From the NCBI GenBank assembly GCA_035517615.1, contig DATIYM010000011.1:62001-126000 (forward strand): a stretch of DNA of 64,000 bases, given 5' to 3'. Source of the DNA: AG25 sp035517615 (GTDB lineage: Bacteria; Gemmatimonadota; Gemmatimonadetes; Gemmatimonadales; GWC2-71-9). Within the stretch, counting starts at the first letter, position 1. The number at the start of each line of letters is the position of its first letter. Below are positions 41,254 through 51,036 of the stretch, piece after piece. The translations under genes were made by a program, and so were the position numbers. A model generated the notes under the pieces. That model made no database searches. It had not been told where the DNA came from and was given only the letters and a program-made list of their open reading frames with translations.

Positions 41254-44073
41254 ATGCCTTCGTCCCCAGACCGGCTGATCATCCGCAACGCGCGGCAGCA
41301 CAACCTGAAGGGCATCACGGTCGAGCTGCCGCGCCGGGCGCTCACGGTCATTACCGGACCCTCCGGCGCGGGTAAGAGCTCGCTCGCCTTCGACACTCTC
41401 TATGCCGAGGGGCAGCGGCGCTACATCGAATCGCTTTCGACGTACGCCAAGCAATTCCTCGAGCGTATGCCGAAGCCACAGGTGGACGCGCTGGAAGGTC
41501 TCTCCCCCGCGGTAGCAATCGAACAGAAGAACCCGACGACCTCGAGCCGGTCCACGGTGGGCACCGCGACCGAGATCTACGATTACCTGAGGCTCTTGTG
41601 GGCTCGCGTCGGCACGCCGTACTGCGTCGTGTGCGGTGAGCTCGTGAAGCGCGACACAGTGCAGGACACGGTGGACGCGCTGCTGGCCCCGGAGCATCAC
41701 GCTGAACCGATCATGATCGCCTTCCCGCTGCCGGGATCCGCGCACCGTCCCGATGTCGATATCGCCGCGCAGCTCCGGGCCGCGGGCTTCGTCCGCGCCC
41801 AGCTCGACGGCGCCGTCGTACGGCTCGACTCGCCGGATGTGGCGGAGCGGCTTCAGGCTGCCCAGGAAACGCTCGTGATTGTCGACCGGGTGACGGCGAC
41901 CGAAGCCAATCGCGGCCGGCTGGCGGATGCGGTCGCCACGGCGTTCAATGAAGGCGATGGGGTGGCGCTCGCCGCGAACGGCGCCGGCTTCCGGCGCTTT
42001 TCCGAGCACCCGACCTGCTCCAAATGCGGCGCGGCGGGGCCTGCCCTCACGCCAACTCTATTCTCGTTCAACAATCCCCGCGGGGCATGCCCGGAATGCC
42101 GTGGATTCGGCGCCGTGCTCGAATACGACGAATCGCTCATTGTCCCCGACCGCACCCGTTCGCTGGCACAGGGAGCGATCGATCCCTGGACCAAACCACG
42201 CTACGAGGGGCGCCGCCGCCTGCTTCGCGAGACGGCGCGGGCGCGTCGCATCGATTTCGATGCCCCCTGGGAAACGCTGCGTGAGCGCGACCGGCACTTT
42301 CTGTTGCGTAGCACGGAGGGCCGATATGTGGGCGTGTTCCCGTTTCTCACCCGCCTGGAAGAGAAACGCTACAAGCAATACATCCGTGTGTTTCTCCGGC
42401 AGTACCAGCTCGCCAAGACCTGCCCCGCCTGCGGCGGCAGACGGCTCAAACCCGAAGCGCTCGCGGTCCGTGTGGCGGGCAGGAATATCGCGGAGATTGC
42501 CGCGCTGACCGCCGTGGAGCTGCGCACGTGGATCAGGGATCTCGCGCTGCCGTCATTCGAGCGGGCGGTGGCGACGCACGTGCTCGAGGAGATCCGAGCC
42601 CGCGTGGAGTTCGTGAATGACGTTGGGCTCGGGTACCTCACTCTCGACCGGCAAACGCGGACGCTCTCGGGCGGCGAGGCGCAGCGCATCGCGCTGTCCA
42701 ACGCACTCGGGTCGCATCTGGTGGACACGCTCTACGTCCTGGACGAACCGTCGATCGGGCTGCATCCGGCGGATATCGAGCGGTTGTTGGGATTGTTGCG
42801 CCGGCTCGCGGATCAGGGCAACACGGTCGTGATGGTCGAGCACGATCTCGCGGCGGTACGGGCAGCCGATTACATGGTAGAGCTTGGTCCGGGGAGCGGT
42901 GAGTCCGGCGGGCGGCTCATGTATCAGGGTCCGCCTCCCACCTCCCAGGCGCGCGTGCGCGAGCCCGTCACGCTCACGGGCCAGTACCTGACGGGCGAAA
43001 AGCGGATCGCCGTGCCTTCGGCCCGCCGGCCCGCGGGCGCGTGGCTCACGGTGAAAGGTGCCCGGCTTCACAACCTCCGGGACGTCGACATGCGGGTGCC
43101 GCTCGGCACCCTCACGGTGGTGAGCGGTGTATCGGGCTCCGGGAAATCGACGCTGGTGCATGACGTGCTCTACCGCCAGCTCGAAACGCGGCTCAAGGGT
43201 GGTCACAGCGCCAAACAACACCTCGGGGAAGCCGTGGGCTCGGTGAAGGACGTGATCGGCTGGCAGCGCCTCGCCGACGTGGCGTTGATCGACCAGCAGC
43301 CGATCGGCCGCACGCCGCGATCCAATCCGGTCACCTACGTCAAGGCGTTCGACGGGCTGCGCGCGCTGTTCGCCGGCACGCCGCTGGCACGCTCGCGCCG
43401 ATACACGCCGAGCACGTTTTCCTTCAATGTGGCGGGCGGCCGGTGCGAGACGTGCGAGGGCGCGGGAGCAGTCCTCGTGGAAATGGTCTTTCTGGCCAAC
43501 GTATTCGTGCCATGCGACGCGTGCGGCGGGACCCGATTCAAGCGCGAAGTCCTGGACGTGAAGCTCGAGGATGGACGCTACTCCATTCACGACGTCCTCA
43601 ACTGGACCGTGGACCAGGCGATGGGCGCGCTGCGGCGACAGCCGCACATCGCGCGGCCGTTGTGGTACCTGCAGCAGGTCGGCCTCGGCTACCTGCGGCT
43701 GGGTCAGGCCGCGACCACGTTGTCCGGCGGCGAAGCACAACGTCTGAAAATCGCGCGCGAGCTCGCGCTGGCCAGCGGCACGCGCACCAAGCGGCGCGGC
43801 CGCAAGCTGTACATACTCGATGAACCCACGACGGGGCTCCACCTCGACGACGTGCGCACATTGTGCCGCGTGCTCGACCGTCTTGTGGATGCCGGCCATA
43901 CGGTGCTCGTGATCGAGCACCAGCTCGATCTCATCAAGCGCGCCGACTGGGTGATCGATCTCGGGCCTGGAGCCGGCAGCGCTGGCGGTCGCATCATCGC
44001 TGAAGGAACCCCGGAAGAGGTCGCAAGCAATCCCGACTCCGTGACGGGCCGGTTCCTGCGCGACGTTCTGTGA
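41254..44073 (+). CDS. uvrA: UvrABC excinuclease subunit A
   Basis: 939 residues from ATG 41254. DNA-damage recognition ATPase of nucleotide excision repair. Two ABC modules: Walker A TGPSGAGKSSLAFDTLYAEG and SGVSGSGKSTLVHDVLY; signatures LSGGEAQRIALSNALGSHLV and LSGGEAQRLKIARELALASG; Walker B LDEPSIGLH and LDEPTTGLH. Zinc-binding cysteines are at CSKCG with CPECRGFG in the first half and CETCEGAG with CDACGG in the second. Starts at 41248 and a GTG at 41197 exist but add non-family residues. A TATTTTTAAT-rich element at 41240-41249 directly precedes the start and might be a -10 region, implying a leaderless message. Works with Mfd (7824-11099). Confidence 0.97.
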   Translation: MPSSPDRLIIRNARQHNLKGITVELPRRALTVITGPSGAGKSSLAFDTLYAEGQRRYIESLSTYAKQFLERMPKPQVDALEGLSPAVAIEQKNPTTSSRSTVGTATEIYDYLRLLWARVGTPYCVVCGELVKRDTVQDTVDALLAPEHHAEPIMIAFPLPGSAHRPDVDIAAQLRAAGFVRAQLDGAVVRLDSPDVAERLQAAQETLVIVDRVTATEANRGRLADAVATAFNEGDGVALAANGAGFRRFSEHPTCSKCGAAGPALTPTLFSFNNPRGACPECRGFGAVLEYDESLIVPDRTRSLAQGAIDPWTKPRYEGRRRLLRETARARRIDFDAPWETLRERDRHFLLRSTEGRYVGVFPFLTRLEEKRYKQYIRVFLRQYQLAKTCPACGGRRLKPEALAVRVAGRNIAEIAALTAVELRTWIRDLALPSFERAVATHVLEEIRARVEFVNDVGLGYLTLDRQTRTLSGGEAQRIALSNALGSHLVDTLYVLDEPSIGLHPADIERLLGLLRRLADQGNTVVMVEHDLAAVRAADYMVELGPGSGESGGRLMYQGPPPTSQARVREPVTLTGQYLTGEKRIAVPSARRPAGAWLTVKGARLHNLRDVDMRVPLGTLTVVSGVSGSGKSTLVHDVLYRQLETRLKGGHSAKQHLGEAVGSVKDVIGWQRLADVALIDQQPIGRTPRSNPVTYVKAFDGLRALFAGTPLARSRRYTPSTFSFNVAGGRCETCEGAGAVLVEMVFLANVFVPCDACGGTRFKREVLDVKLEDGRYSIHDVLNWTVDQAMGALRRQPHIARPLWYLQQVGLGYLRLGQAATTLSGGEAQRLKIARELALASGTRTKRRGRKLYILDEPTTGLHLDDVRTLCRVLDRLVDAGHTVLVIEHQLDLIKRADWVIDLGPGAGSAGGRIIAEGTPEEVASNPDSVTGRFLRDVL

Positions 44074-44948
44074 GTTCATCCGAGGCACGCCGGGCCGACC
44101 TGCGACTCGCCTTCGCCACGCTGCTCTGGGCCGCGAGCTTCGTCGTGGTCAAGCAGGGGCTCACGGTCAGCTCGCCCCTGGCGTTCACGGCCGCCCGGTT
44201 CGCCATTGGGGCGCTGGTGCTCACCCCGTTTGCCCGACTCGGGCAACGGTTCACTAGCGGTGAGCTCCTCGCCGGAGCGCTGGTCGGCGGCCTGCTTGCC
44301 GTGGGGTTCGCCACGCAAACCGTCGGTCTCGTGTACACGACCCCCGCGCGATCCGCGTTCATCGTCGCCAGCTCGTCGATTCTCGCGCCGATCGTCGCAT
44401 TCGTGGCTGCCCGCGAGCCGCTGCGCGCAAACCTGATTGTGGCGCTCGCGCTCGCGAGTGTCGGCATGTATCTGATCACCAATCCTGAGACCGGCGGCTT
44501 GAATCGCGGCGATGTGTGGACGCTCGTGACGGCGTTGTGCTTCGGGGCGCAGATCGCCGCGGTCACCCAGGTGTCGCGACGGTACGACCCGTTGCGTCTC
44601 GTGTGGATGGAAACCGTCATCACGGCGGCGGGAGCGGGGGTGGCCGCATTGCTCACCGAGAAGGTCACCGTAATCCCGGGATGTATGCTGGCCGCGACGC
44701 TTGCCTATACGGGCGTCTGCGCGACCGCGCTCGCGCTGCTGTGGCAGACGCGGGCGCAGCGGCACATGTCCTCCGCTCGTGCCGCGCTCATCTTTTGTCT
44801 CGAGCCCGTGTTCGCAGCCGCGATCTCCTGGGGATCGCTGGGGGAGCGTCTGTCGCTATTGCAGTGGGCCGGGGGGGGGTTGATCGTCGTGGGCATGCTC
44901 GTTCCCGAGATCGGGGCGAGCGCCGGCCGGGCAGAGCTAACCCGTTGA
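44070..44948 (+). CDS. EamA/DMT-superfamily transporter
   Basis: 292 residues, GTG start overlapping the uvrA stop (GTGA). About ten hydrophobic helices in two EamA repeats: LAFATLLWAASFVVVKQGL opens the first (about 5-130), VWTLVTALCFGAQIAAVTQV the second (about 145-285). A late AALIFCLEPVFAAAISWGSL with GERLSLLQWAGGGLIVVGM is the typical family end. Drug/metabolite exporters of this group move small metabolites or amino acids; the substrate is unknown. Followed by a hairpin at 44951. Confidence 0.9.
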   Translation: MSSSEARRADLRLAFATLLWAASFVVVKQGLTVSSPLAFTAARFAIGALVLTPFARLGQRFTSGELLAGALVGGLLAVGFATQTVGLVYTTPARSAFIVASSSILAPIVAFVAAREPLRANLIVALALASVGMYLITNPETGGLNRGDVWTLVTALCFGAQIAAVTQVSRRYDPLRLVWMETVITAAGAGVAALLTEKVTVIPGCMLAATLAYTGVCATALALLWQTRAQRHMSSARAALIFCLEPVFAAAISWGSLGERLSLLQWAGGGLIVVGMLVPEIGASAGRAELTR

Positions 44949-44950
44949 AG

Positions 44951-44966
44951 TCCGGGTCCACCCGGA
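44951..44966 (+). terminator. Possible terminator after the EamA gene
   Basis: Perfect six-base stem TCCGGG / CCCGGA with a four-base loop (TCCA), followed by a T-rich stretch (GATTATTGTTGTTCTG). It separates the uvrA transcript from tRNA-Asn. The stem is short, so it may be weak. Confidence 0.45.
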
Positions 44967-44984
44967 TGATTATTGTTGTTCTGT

Positions 44985-45057
44985 TCCCGAGTAGCTCAGT
45001 TGGTAGAGCAGCCGGCTGTTAACCGGCGGGTCGGGGGTTCGAGTCCCTCCTCGGGAG
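44985..45057 (+). tRNA. tRNA-Asn (GTT)
   Basis: 73 bases that fold as a cloverleaf: acceptor TCCCGAG with CTCGGGA, D arm with AGCTCAGTTGGTAGAGC, anticodon stem GCCGG / CCGGC around the loop CTGTTAA (anticodon GTT), and a T arm with GGTTCGAGTCC. Discriminator base G, as expected for tRNA-Asn. CCA is not encoded (GTTC follows), so it must be added by the cell. Confidence 0.95.
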
Positions 45058-45129
45058 TTCCGCTGCGGATTAATCCTCGGATTAACGCTCTCTCTGGCGC
45101 GGCGCACCGCAACTTCTTATTCTCGGCCC

Positions 45130-47868
45130 GTGACCGCGTCCGATGCCGGGCTTCGCGAATCCGATCTGCGCTTCCGGGCCATTGTCGACCAGAGCTCCGA
45201 GCTCGTCGTCCTGCTCGACGCGCGGGCCACGTTGATCTACGTCAGTCAATCCACGCACCGCGTCTTCGGCTACGCGCCGCACGAGAATCTCGGCCGCAAT
45301 GCCTTTGACCTGATTCACCCCGACGATCGCCCCGCCCTCGAGCGGGGCTTCGTTGACCTGCTGGCGCGGCCGGACCAATCGCTCAAGGCCGAGCTGCGGG
45401 CGCGGCACAAGGACGGCTCGTGGCGCTATGTCGAGGGTATCGCGATCAACCGGCTGCATGATCCCGACGTCGGGGCGGTGGTCGTGAGCTATCGCGACAT
45501 CAGCGACCGCAAGCGGAGCGAGGACGAACTGAAGGCCGCGCTCTCGCTCCTGACCGCAACGCTCGAGTCCACCGCCGACGGAATCCTGGTCGTGGACGGC
45601 GAGGGACGCGTCACCAGTTACAACAGCAAATACGCCCGCATGTGGCGGGTGCCCGATGAGGTGCTCGAGAGCCGGGACGCGAGCCGCCTGCACCAGTTCG
45701 TCAGCGAGCAGCTCCAGGACTCCGCCGGCTTCGAGGCCAAGTTGCGCCAGCTGGCGGGCCGGCCCGATGCCGAGAGCTTCGACCTGCTCGCGTTTCGGGA
45801 CGGGCGTGTTTTCGAGCGCTACTCACAGCCGCAGCGAATCGCGGGTCGGGTCGTGGGACGCGTATTCAGCTTCCGCGATGTCTCGGAGCAGACCCGCGCC
45901 GAGCGCGTCCAGGCCGCCACATACAGGATCGCCGCCGCGGCGAACACCGCGCCGGACCTCGGGGGCCTCTTGTCCACGATCCATGAGATCGTTGGCGGGT
46001 TGATGCCGGCCAAGAACTTCTATGTGGCGATGTACGATGGGTCCACCGGCACGTTGAGCTTCCCGTATTTCGCCGACGAGTATGATACCGTCGATGCCCC
46101 GCGGCCGCTGCGAAAGGGATTGACCGAGTACGTGCTCCGCACGGGGATGGCGCTGCTCGCGACTCCCGAGATTCACGAGCGCCTCGAACGGCGCGGTGAA
46201 GTCGAGCTGATCGGAGCGCCTTCGGTTGACTGGCTCGGCGTCCCGCTCAAGGTACACGACCGTACCATCGGCGTACTCGTGGCCCAAAGCTATACCGCCG
46301 GAGTCCGCTACGGCGAAACCGAGACGCACATCCTCCAGTTCGTCTCGACGCAGGTGGCGCTCGCCATCGAGCGGCGCCGCGCCGAAGAGCGGCTGCAGGC
46401 GAGCGAGCATCACTACCGCCTGCTGTTCGAGTCCAATCCCGAGGCAATGTGGGTGCATGATCGCGAAACGCTCCGCATCCTCGCGGTGAACCACGCGGCC
46501 CTGACCCGCTACGGCTATACCCGGCCGGAATTCCTCGCCCTCACGAGCCTCGATTTGGGCGCGGAAGACGCCAGTGCTGCCGTTCGCGCCGGGGACCCGG
46601 GCACGGCCGTGCACCGGCGCAAGGACGGAACGCTGTTCGACGTCGAGGTGTCGGCGGACGACATGGAATTCGAAGGCCGGCCCGCGCGCCTCGTGCTGGC
46701 ACGGGACGTGACCGAGCGCCGCCAGCTCGAAGATCAGCTGCGCCACTCACAGAAAATGGAGGCCGTCGGACGCCTGGCCGGCGGGATCGCGCACGACTTC
46801 AACAATCTCCTCACCGCCATTCTCGGGTACTGCCAGCTGCTCGAGCGCGAGCTGGACGGGCATCCCGCCGCGAGCGACGTCGTCGAGGTGCGTCGCGCGG
46901 CCGAGCGCGCGGCCGCGTTGACGCAGCAGCTTCTGGCGTTCAGCCGGAAGCAGGTGCTGCAAGTCCGGCCGGTCACGCTGGACAGCGTGGTGGGCGAGGT
47001 CGAGCAGATGCTACGGCGCATGATCGGCGAGGACATCGAGCTCGTGACGGTGCTGCCCGGCCACCTGGCGCCGGTGCTCGCCGATCCGAATCAGCTCGAG
47101 CAAGTCATCATCAATCTCGCGATCAATGCGCGGGATGCGATGCCGCACGGTGGGCGGCTCACCATCGCCACGGCGGCAGTCAGCCCGGACGACGCCGCGG
47201 TCAGGCCGCATCTAGACCAGGCGCCGGATCGCTATGTCCGGCTCGAGGTCACGGACACGGGCACCGGAATGGATGCCGAGACGATGGCGCACATCTTCGA
47301 GCCGTTCTTTACCACCAAGGGAGTCGGCCGGGGAACCGGGCTCGGCCTGGCCATGGCGTACGGGATCGTGAAGCAACTAGGCGGGTCGATTGACGTCGAC
47401 TCGCGAGTCGGGGAAGGCACGTCATTCCGGATTTACCTGCCGCGCGCCACCGAGGGGGAGCAGGCGGCGCGCCCGAGACCGACGCCCGTGCCGCGCGGCA
47501 CCGAGACGGTGCTGCTCGTCGAGGACGAGGAGACGGTCCGTAGTCTCGCGCAGCGAGTGCTGCAATCACAGGGATACAACGTGCTCGATGCGCGCGCCGG
47601 ATCCGAAGCGCTCACCGTCCGCGCCGGGTACTCGGGCAGCATCGATCTTCTCCTGACCGACGTCATCATGCCTGGCATGAGCGGCCGGGAGCTCGCGGAG
47701 CGTCTCATCCCTAAGGACGAGAAGATGCGGGTGCTGTACATGTCGGGGTATACCGACGACGCGATCCTTCGGAGGGGCATATTCGAGCGCGGGACTGCTT
47801 ATATTCAGAAACCGTTCACGCCCGACGCCCTCGCGCGTCGGGTAAGGGAGGTGCTGGACGCGCAATAA
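45130..47868 (+). CDS. Hybrid histidine kinase, PAS-PAS-GAF-PAS-HisKA-HATPase-REC
   Basis: 912 residues, GTG start. Order by sequence: PAS (about 10-130), PAS (135-255), GAF (265-415), PAS (420-535), HisKA with phospho-His in GGIAHDFNNLLTAILGYCQL (about 545-610), HATPase (655-770; N box INLAINARDAMPHGG, G1 DTGTGMDAE, FEPFFTTKGVGRGTGLGLAM) and a C-terminal receiver (790-910) with LLLTDVIMPGMSG as acceptor and MSGYTDDAI. No TM helix: cytosolic. It probably autophosphorylates and passes phosphate to its own receiver; no separate output regulator is next to it. The 3' end faces a similar kinase across 6 bp. Confidence 0.92.
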   Translation: MTASDAGLRESDLRFRAIVDQSSELVVLLDARATLIYVSQSTHRVFGYAPHENLGRNAFDLIHPDDRPALERGFVDLLARPDQSLKAELRARHKDGSWRYVEGIAINRLHDPDVGAVVVSYRDISDRKRSEDELKAALSLLTATLESTADGILVVDGEGRVTSYNSKYARMWRVPDEVLESRDASRLHQFVSEQLQDSAGFEAKLRQLAGRPDAESFDLLAFRDGRVFERYSQPQRIAGRVVGRVFSFRDVSEQTRAERVQAATYRIAAAANTAPDLGGLLSTIHEIVGGLMPAKNFYVAMYDGSTGTLSFPYFADEYDTVDAPRPLRKGLTEYVLRTGMALLATPEIHERLERRGEVELIGAPSVDWLGVPLKVHDRTIGVLVAQSYTAGVRYGETETHILQFVSTQVALAIERRRAEERLQASEHHYRLLFESNPEAMWVHDRETLRILAVNHAALTRYGYTRPEFLALTSLDLGAEDASAAVRAGDPGTAVHRRKDGTLFDVEVSADDMEFEGRPARLVLARDVTERRQLEDQLRHSQKMEAVGRLAGGIAHDFNNLLTAILGYCQLLERELDGHPAASDVVEVRRAAERAAALTQQLLAFSRKQVLQVRPVTLDSVVGEVEQMLRRMIGEDIELVTVLPGHLAPVLADPNQLEQVIINLAINARDAMPHGGRLTIATAAVSPDDAAVRPHLDQAPDRYVRLEVTDTGTGMDAETMAHIFEPFFTTKGVGRGTGLGLAMAYGIVKQLGGSIDVDSRVGEGTSFRIYLPRATEGEQAARPRPTPVPRGTETVLLVEDEETVRSLAQRVLQSQGYNVLDARAGSEALTVRAGYSGSIDLLLTDVIMPGMSGRELAERLIPKDEKMRVLYMSGYTDDAILRRGIFERGTAYIQKPFTPDALARRVREVLDAQ

Positions 47869-47874
47869 GTCAGT

Positions 47875-50721
47875 CTACTTGTCCAGCAGCTCGCGCACGC
47901 GGGCCAGGAGGTCCGCGGCGGTCCAGGGCTTGTGCAGCACCGGAAGCCCCGACTCGGCGGGCAGATCGCCGCGGCCATCGTCGGGGGAATACCCGCTGGC
48001 GAACAGGAACGGCATCTCGTAGCCCTCGCGGCGCGCGGTTTCGTAGAACGCGCGGCCGCCGAGCCGCGGCATGACGAGATCCGAGATCGTGAGGTGGACG
48101 CTCTTCGGCTGTTGCCGCAGGATGTCGAGCCCCTCCTGTCCGTCGGCCGCCGTCAGCACGCGATAGCCCGCCTGCTCCAGCACCCGCTTGGCCGCGCGCC
48201 GCACGTCGTCCTCGTCTTCGACGAGCAAGATGGTCTCGTTGCCGCCCTGAACGTGGTGTTCGCCCGAAAGCCGGCGCCGGGGTGGCTCGACCGACTGGGG
48301 CAGACCGGGGAAGAACACCTTGACGCGCGTACCGAGACCCGGCGCGCTGTCCAGTTTGATCACGCCGCCGAGCTGCTTCACCAGGCTGTAGACGGTCGCC
48401 ATGCCGAGCCCCGTACCCTTGCCCGACGGTTTGGTGGTGAAGAACGGCTCGAACACCCGCTCGAGCGTCGCCTGATCCATGCCGACGCCCGTGTCCTCGA
48501 CCGACAGGCGCACCCAGATCGGACTTTGCGGGACACCGGCGCCAGCCTGCTCCTCGAGACTCAGGTTCGCGCTGGCGGTTTCGATGCGCAGCACGCCGCC
48601 CGACGGCATCGCGTCGCGGGCGTTCGTCACGAGGTTCAAGACGATCTGCTCGATGGCGTGGACGTCGCAGCGTACGTCGGGCAGCACGCCGGCTTCGCCG
48701 GTAATGACGACCTCGATGTCGGCGGGCAGTACGCGGCGCAGCATGCCGGCGATATCGGCGATCGCGCCTCCCAGGTCGAGCGGCGCGAGATCGAGGCTCT
48801 GCCGCCGCGCGAAGCCGAGCAGCTCCTTCACCATCGCGCGGCCGCGCAGCGCCGCGGAGATGAGGTCACGCAGGTCGGCCTGCTCCTCGTGCTTGTCGGC
48901 GCCGAGTGATTTCCGGATCAACTCCGCGTTGGCGAGGATGATCGTGAGGAGGTTGTTGAAGTCGTGCGCAATCCCGCCGGTGAGCTGGCCGAGCGCTTCG
49001 ATCTTCTGCGACTGCCTGAGCTGTTCCTCGAGCAGCCGGCGCGACGTCACGTCCTCGGCCATGGTCTCGATACAGTCGATCGTGCGGTCGGGACGGCGCA
49101 CCGCGTGACCGCTCAATCGGACCAGGATCCGCTCGCCGTCCCGACGCTTCCATTCGACCACTCCCTGCACCGTCTCGGACTCCGCAAATCGTCCGAGGAT
49201 GCGGACCCGCTCGTCGGGATTGGCGTAGACGTCCCGCGTGATGTTGAGCGCGAGGACTTCGGCTTCGGACGGGTACCCGAGCATTTTCACGAGCGCGGGA
49301 TTCACGGCGAGGAAGCGTCCGTCGGAGGTCGAGCGGAAGATACCGTACGTGGCATGCTGCACCAGCGCGCGGCTCGACTCTTCGGATAGGCGCAGCGCGT
49401 CCTCGGCCCGGTGGCGCTCCGTCACGTCGGTGGCCACGCCGGTGACCCCGGCAACGGCGCCGCTCGCGTCTCGAATGGGCGAATACCACGCCTCGAAGAC
49501 CTGACCAAAGACCTCGACGGTTGACGAGAACGACTCGCCGGCAAGCGCGCGGCGAAAATCGGCGAGCAGCTGCGGCAGGTCGGCATAGACGTTGAACACG
49601 GACTGCCCCACCAGCTGCGCCGGCCGCACGCCCAGGCTCTCGAGCCCCTTGCCTTCCACCAGCGTGAAAATTCCGTCCTTGTCGAGCGCGAATAGCACGA
49701 GCGGAGCGACGGCGACAACGGTCCGCAGCCGCTCCTTGTTGGCCCGGAGCGCGCGTTCCTGTGCCAGCCGCTCGGTCACGTCGCGCGCATTCACGATGAA
49801 ACTCGCGGGCTCGCCCGAATCACGACCGGCTCGTACCTGGCCCACCGACTCCAGCACGCGCCACGTACCGTCCTTGTGCCGGAACCGAAACTCCGCGGAA
49901 TACGACGTGCCCGGATCGCTGATCGCGTTGGTCATCCCTTCCGCGACGGCCGAAAGATCGTCGGGATGCACGAAATCGAACGCGCTGCGTTCGATCAGCT
50001 CGTGCGGCGCGTAGCCAAGCAGGCGCTGCACCGACGGACTGGTGTAGCGGAAGATCCCGTCGTGGCTCAGAATCGTGACGATGTCGGACGCGTTGTCGAT
50101 CAGCGAACGAAAATGCTCCTCGCTCTTCCGCAACGCCTCCTCGGTCCGGGCGCGCGCCAGCGCGGTCGCGAGCACATTCGCCATCGCCTGGACATAGTGC
50201 ACATCGTGAATCGTGAAGTCGCGCCGGGATGCGGCGTAGCCGCCCAGCAGCCCGAACGCGCGGTCCGCACCCTGGATCACCACGCTGATCCCGGAGACAA
50301 TCGCGTGCTCACCGAGCAGCGGGGCGCTGCCGAAGCGCCGTTCGAAGCGGAGATCCTCAATGACCACGGGAGTGGGGGACCTGAGCGCGTATCCGGCGTG
50401 GGTGTCGCCGTCACCGGGAATGATCGCCCGATTGACCCAACCCTCGTTCCACCCGACCCCCGCCCGTAGCACCAGTGTGCGGTTCTCGGGGCGGAATTCG
50501 AGCAAGCCACCGAACTCCACGTCGAGCCCCCGGGAAATACTCGCCACCGCCTCGTCCATGAGCGCCGGCAACGCCGCCCCCGCCAGAGCCTGGTGACCGA
50601 GACGCGCCACCGCCTCCTGCTGCCGGGCGATGGTCCGCAGGGTATGCTCTGCCGTTTGTGGGACTTCGTGCGGCGTTTGCGCCGCGCGCACGAGCCTGAT
50701 CGGTGTGCCGCTCACATCCAC
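47875..50721 (-). CDS. Hybrid histidine kinase, GAF-PAS-PAS-PAS-HisKA-HATPase-REC
   Basis: 948 residues from GTG 50721; the longer frame to 51063 adds unrelated residues and enters holB. Domains: GAF (about 25-185), three PAS (190-310, 315-430, 435-560), HisKA (570-635; GGIAHDFNNLLTIILANAEL), HATPase (680-795; DTGVGMDQATLERVFEPFFT, GKGTGLGMATVY) and receiver (825-945; LLVEDEDDVRRAAKRVLEQA, LTISDLVMPRLGG). Soluble. Very similar kinase and receiver modules to the convergent neighbour suggest they arose from a common hybrid-kinase ancestor with reshuffled sensors. Confidence 0.92.
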   Translation of the reverse strand: MDVSGTPIRLVRAAQTPHEVPQTAEHTLRTIARQQEAVARLGHQALAGAALPALMDEAVASISRGLDVEFGGLLEFRPENRTLVLRAGVGWNEGWVNRAIIPGDGDTHAGYALRSPTPVVIEDLRFERRFGSAPLLGEHAIVSGISVVIQGADRAFGLLGGYAASRRDFTIHDVHYVQAMANVLATALARARTEEALRKSEEHFRSLIDNASDIVTILSHDGIFRYTSPSVQRLLGYAPHELIERSAFDFVHPDDLSAVAEGMTNAISDPGTSYSAEFRFRHKDGTWRVLESVGQVRAGRDSGEPASFIVNARDVTERLAQERALRANKERLRTVVAVAPLVLFALDKDGIFTLVEGKGLESLGVRPAQLVGQSVFNVYADLPQLLADFRRALAGESFSSTVEVFGQVFEAWYSPIRDASGAVAGVTGVATDVTERHRAEDALRLSEESSRALVQHATYGIFRSTSDGRFLAVNPALVKMLGYPSEAEVLALNITRDVYANPDERVRILGRFAESETVQGVVEWKRRDGERILVRLSGHAVRRPDRTIDCIETMAEDVTSRRLLEEQLRQSQKIEALGQLTGGIAHDFNNLLTIILANAELIRKSLGADKHEEQADLRDLISAALRGRAMVKELLGFARRQSLDLAPLDLGGAIADIAGMLRRVLPADIEVVITGEAGVLPDVRCDVHAIEQIVLNLVTNARDAMPSGGVLRIETASANLSLEEQAGAGVPQSPIWVRLSVEDTGVGMDQATLERVFEPFFTTKPSGKGTGLGMATVYSLVKQLGGVIKLDSAPGLGTRVKVFFPGLPQSVEPPRRRLSGEHHVQGGNETILLVEDEDDVRRAAKRVLEQAGYRVLTAADGQEGLDILRQQPKSVHLTISDLVMPRLGGRAFYETARREGYEMPFLFASGYSPDDGRGDLPAESGLPVLHKPWTAADLLARVRELLDK

Positions 50722-51036
50722 TCCGTCCCCTTCCCCGAAGGCTGAACAGCCGAGATGAACCTGCTGCCGCGCTACCCGCGCTGCCGTCACTGCGCACACC
50801 CTCCCCGCGTGGCGGCCGTCACGAGCGGCGGGCCAAAGTAGAAATTCTGGCACAAAAGGCAATAAACCCGAATAAACCGCGAAGCTGTCATTACGCTGCA
50901 TCATTCTTGTGCAGCTCACGCGCACCTGAGGTTCACACCCGCAAGGGGCGGTCTCTGATGGCAAACATCGATGCAGCTTCGACTTATGTATCGCCACGAG
51001 AGGGAGGAGCGATTTTGCCGCTACATTTCGAGCCAG
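50722..51036. promoter_or_regulatory. Divergent spacer between hybrid kinase and holB
   Basis: 315 bases without a credible gene. The middle (about 50838-50910) is clearly AT-richer, including AAATTCTGGCACAAAAGG and CAATAAACCCGAATAAACCG, and is the likely promoter zone for both directions. A good purine-rich GAGGGAGGAGCG sits 23 bases before the holB ATG region. No confident -35/-10 pair. Confidence 0.45.

Noticed and set aside
50850..50875. Sigma54-like -24/-12 element (TGGCAC...GGCA)
   Set aside because: GG to GC spacing is 8 rather than 10 bases and the TTGC half is missing.
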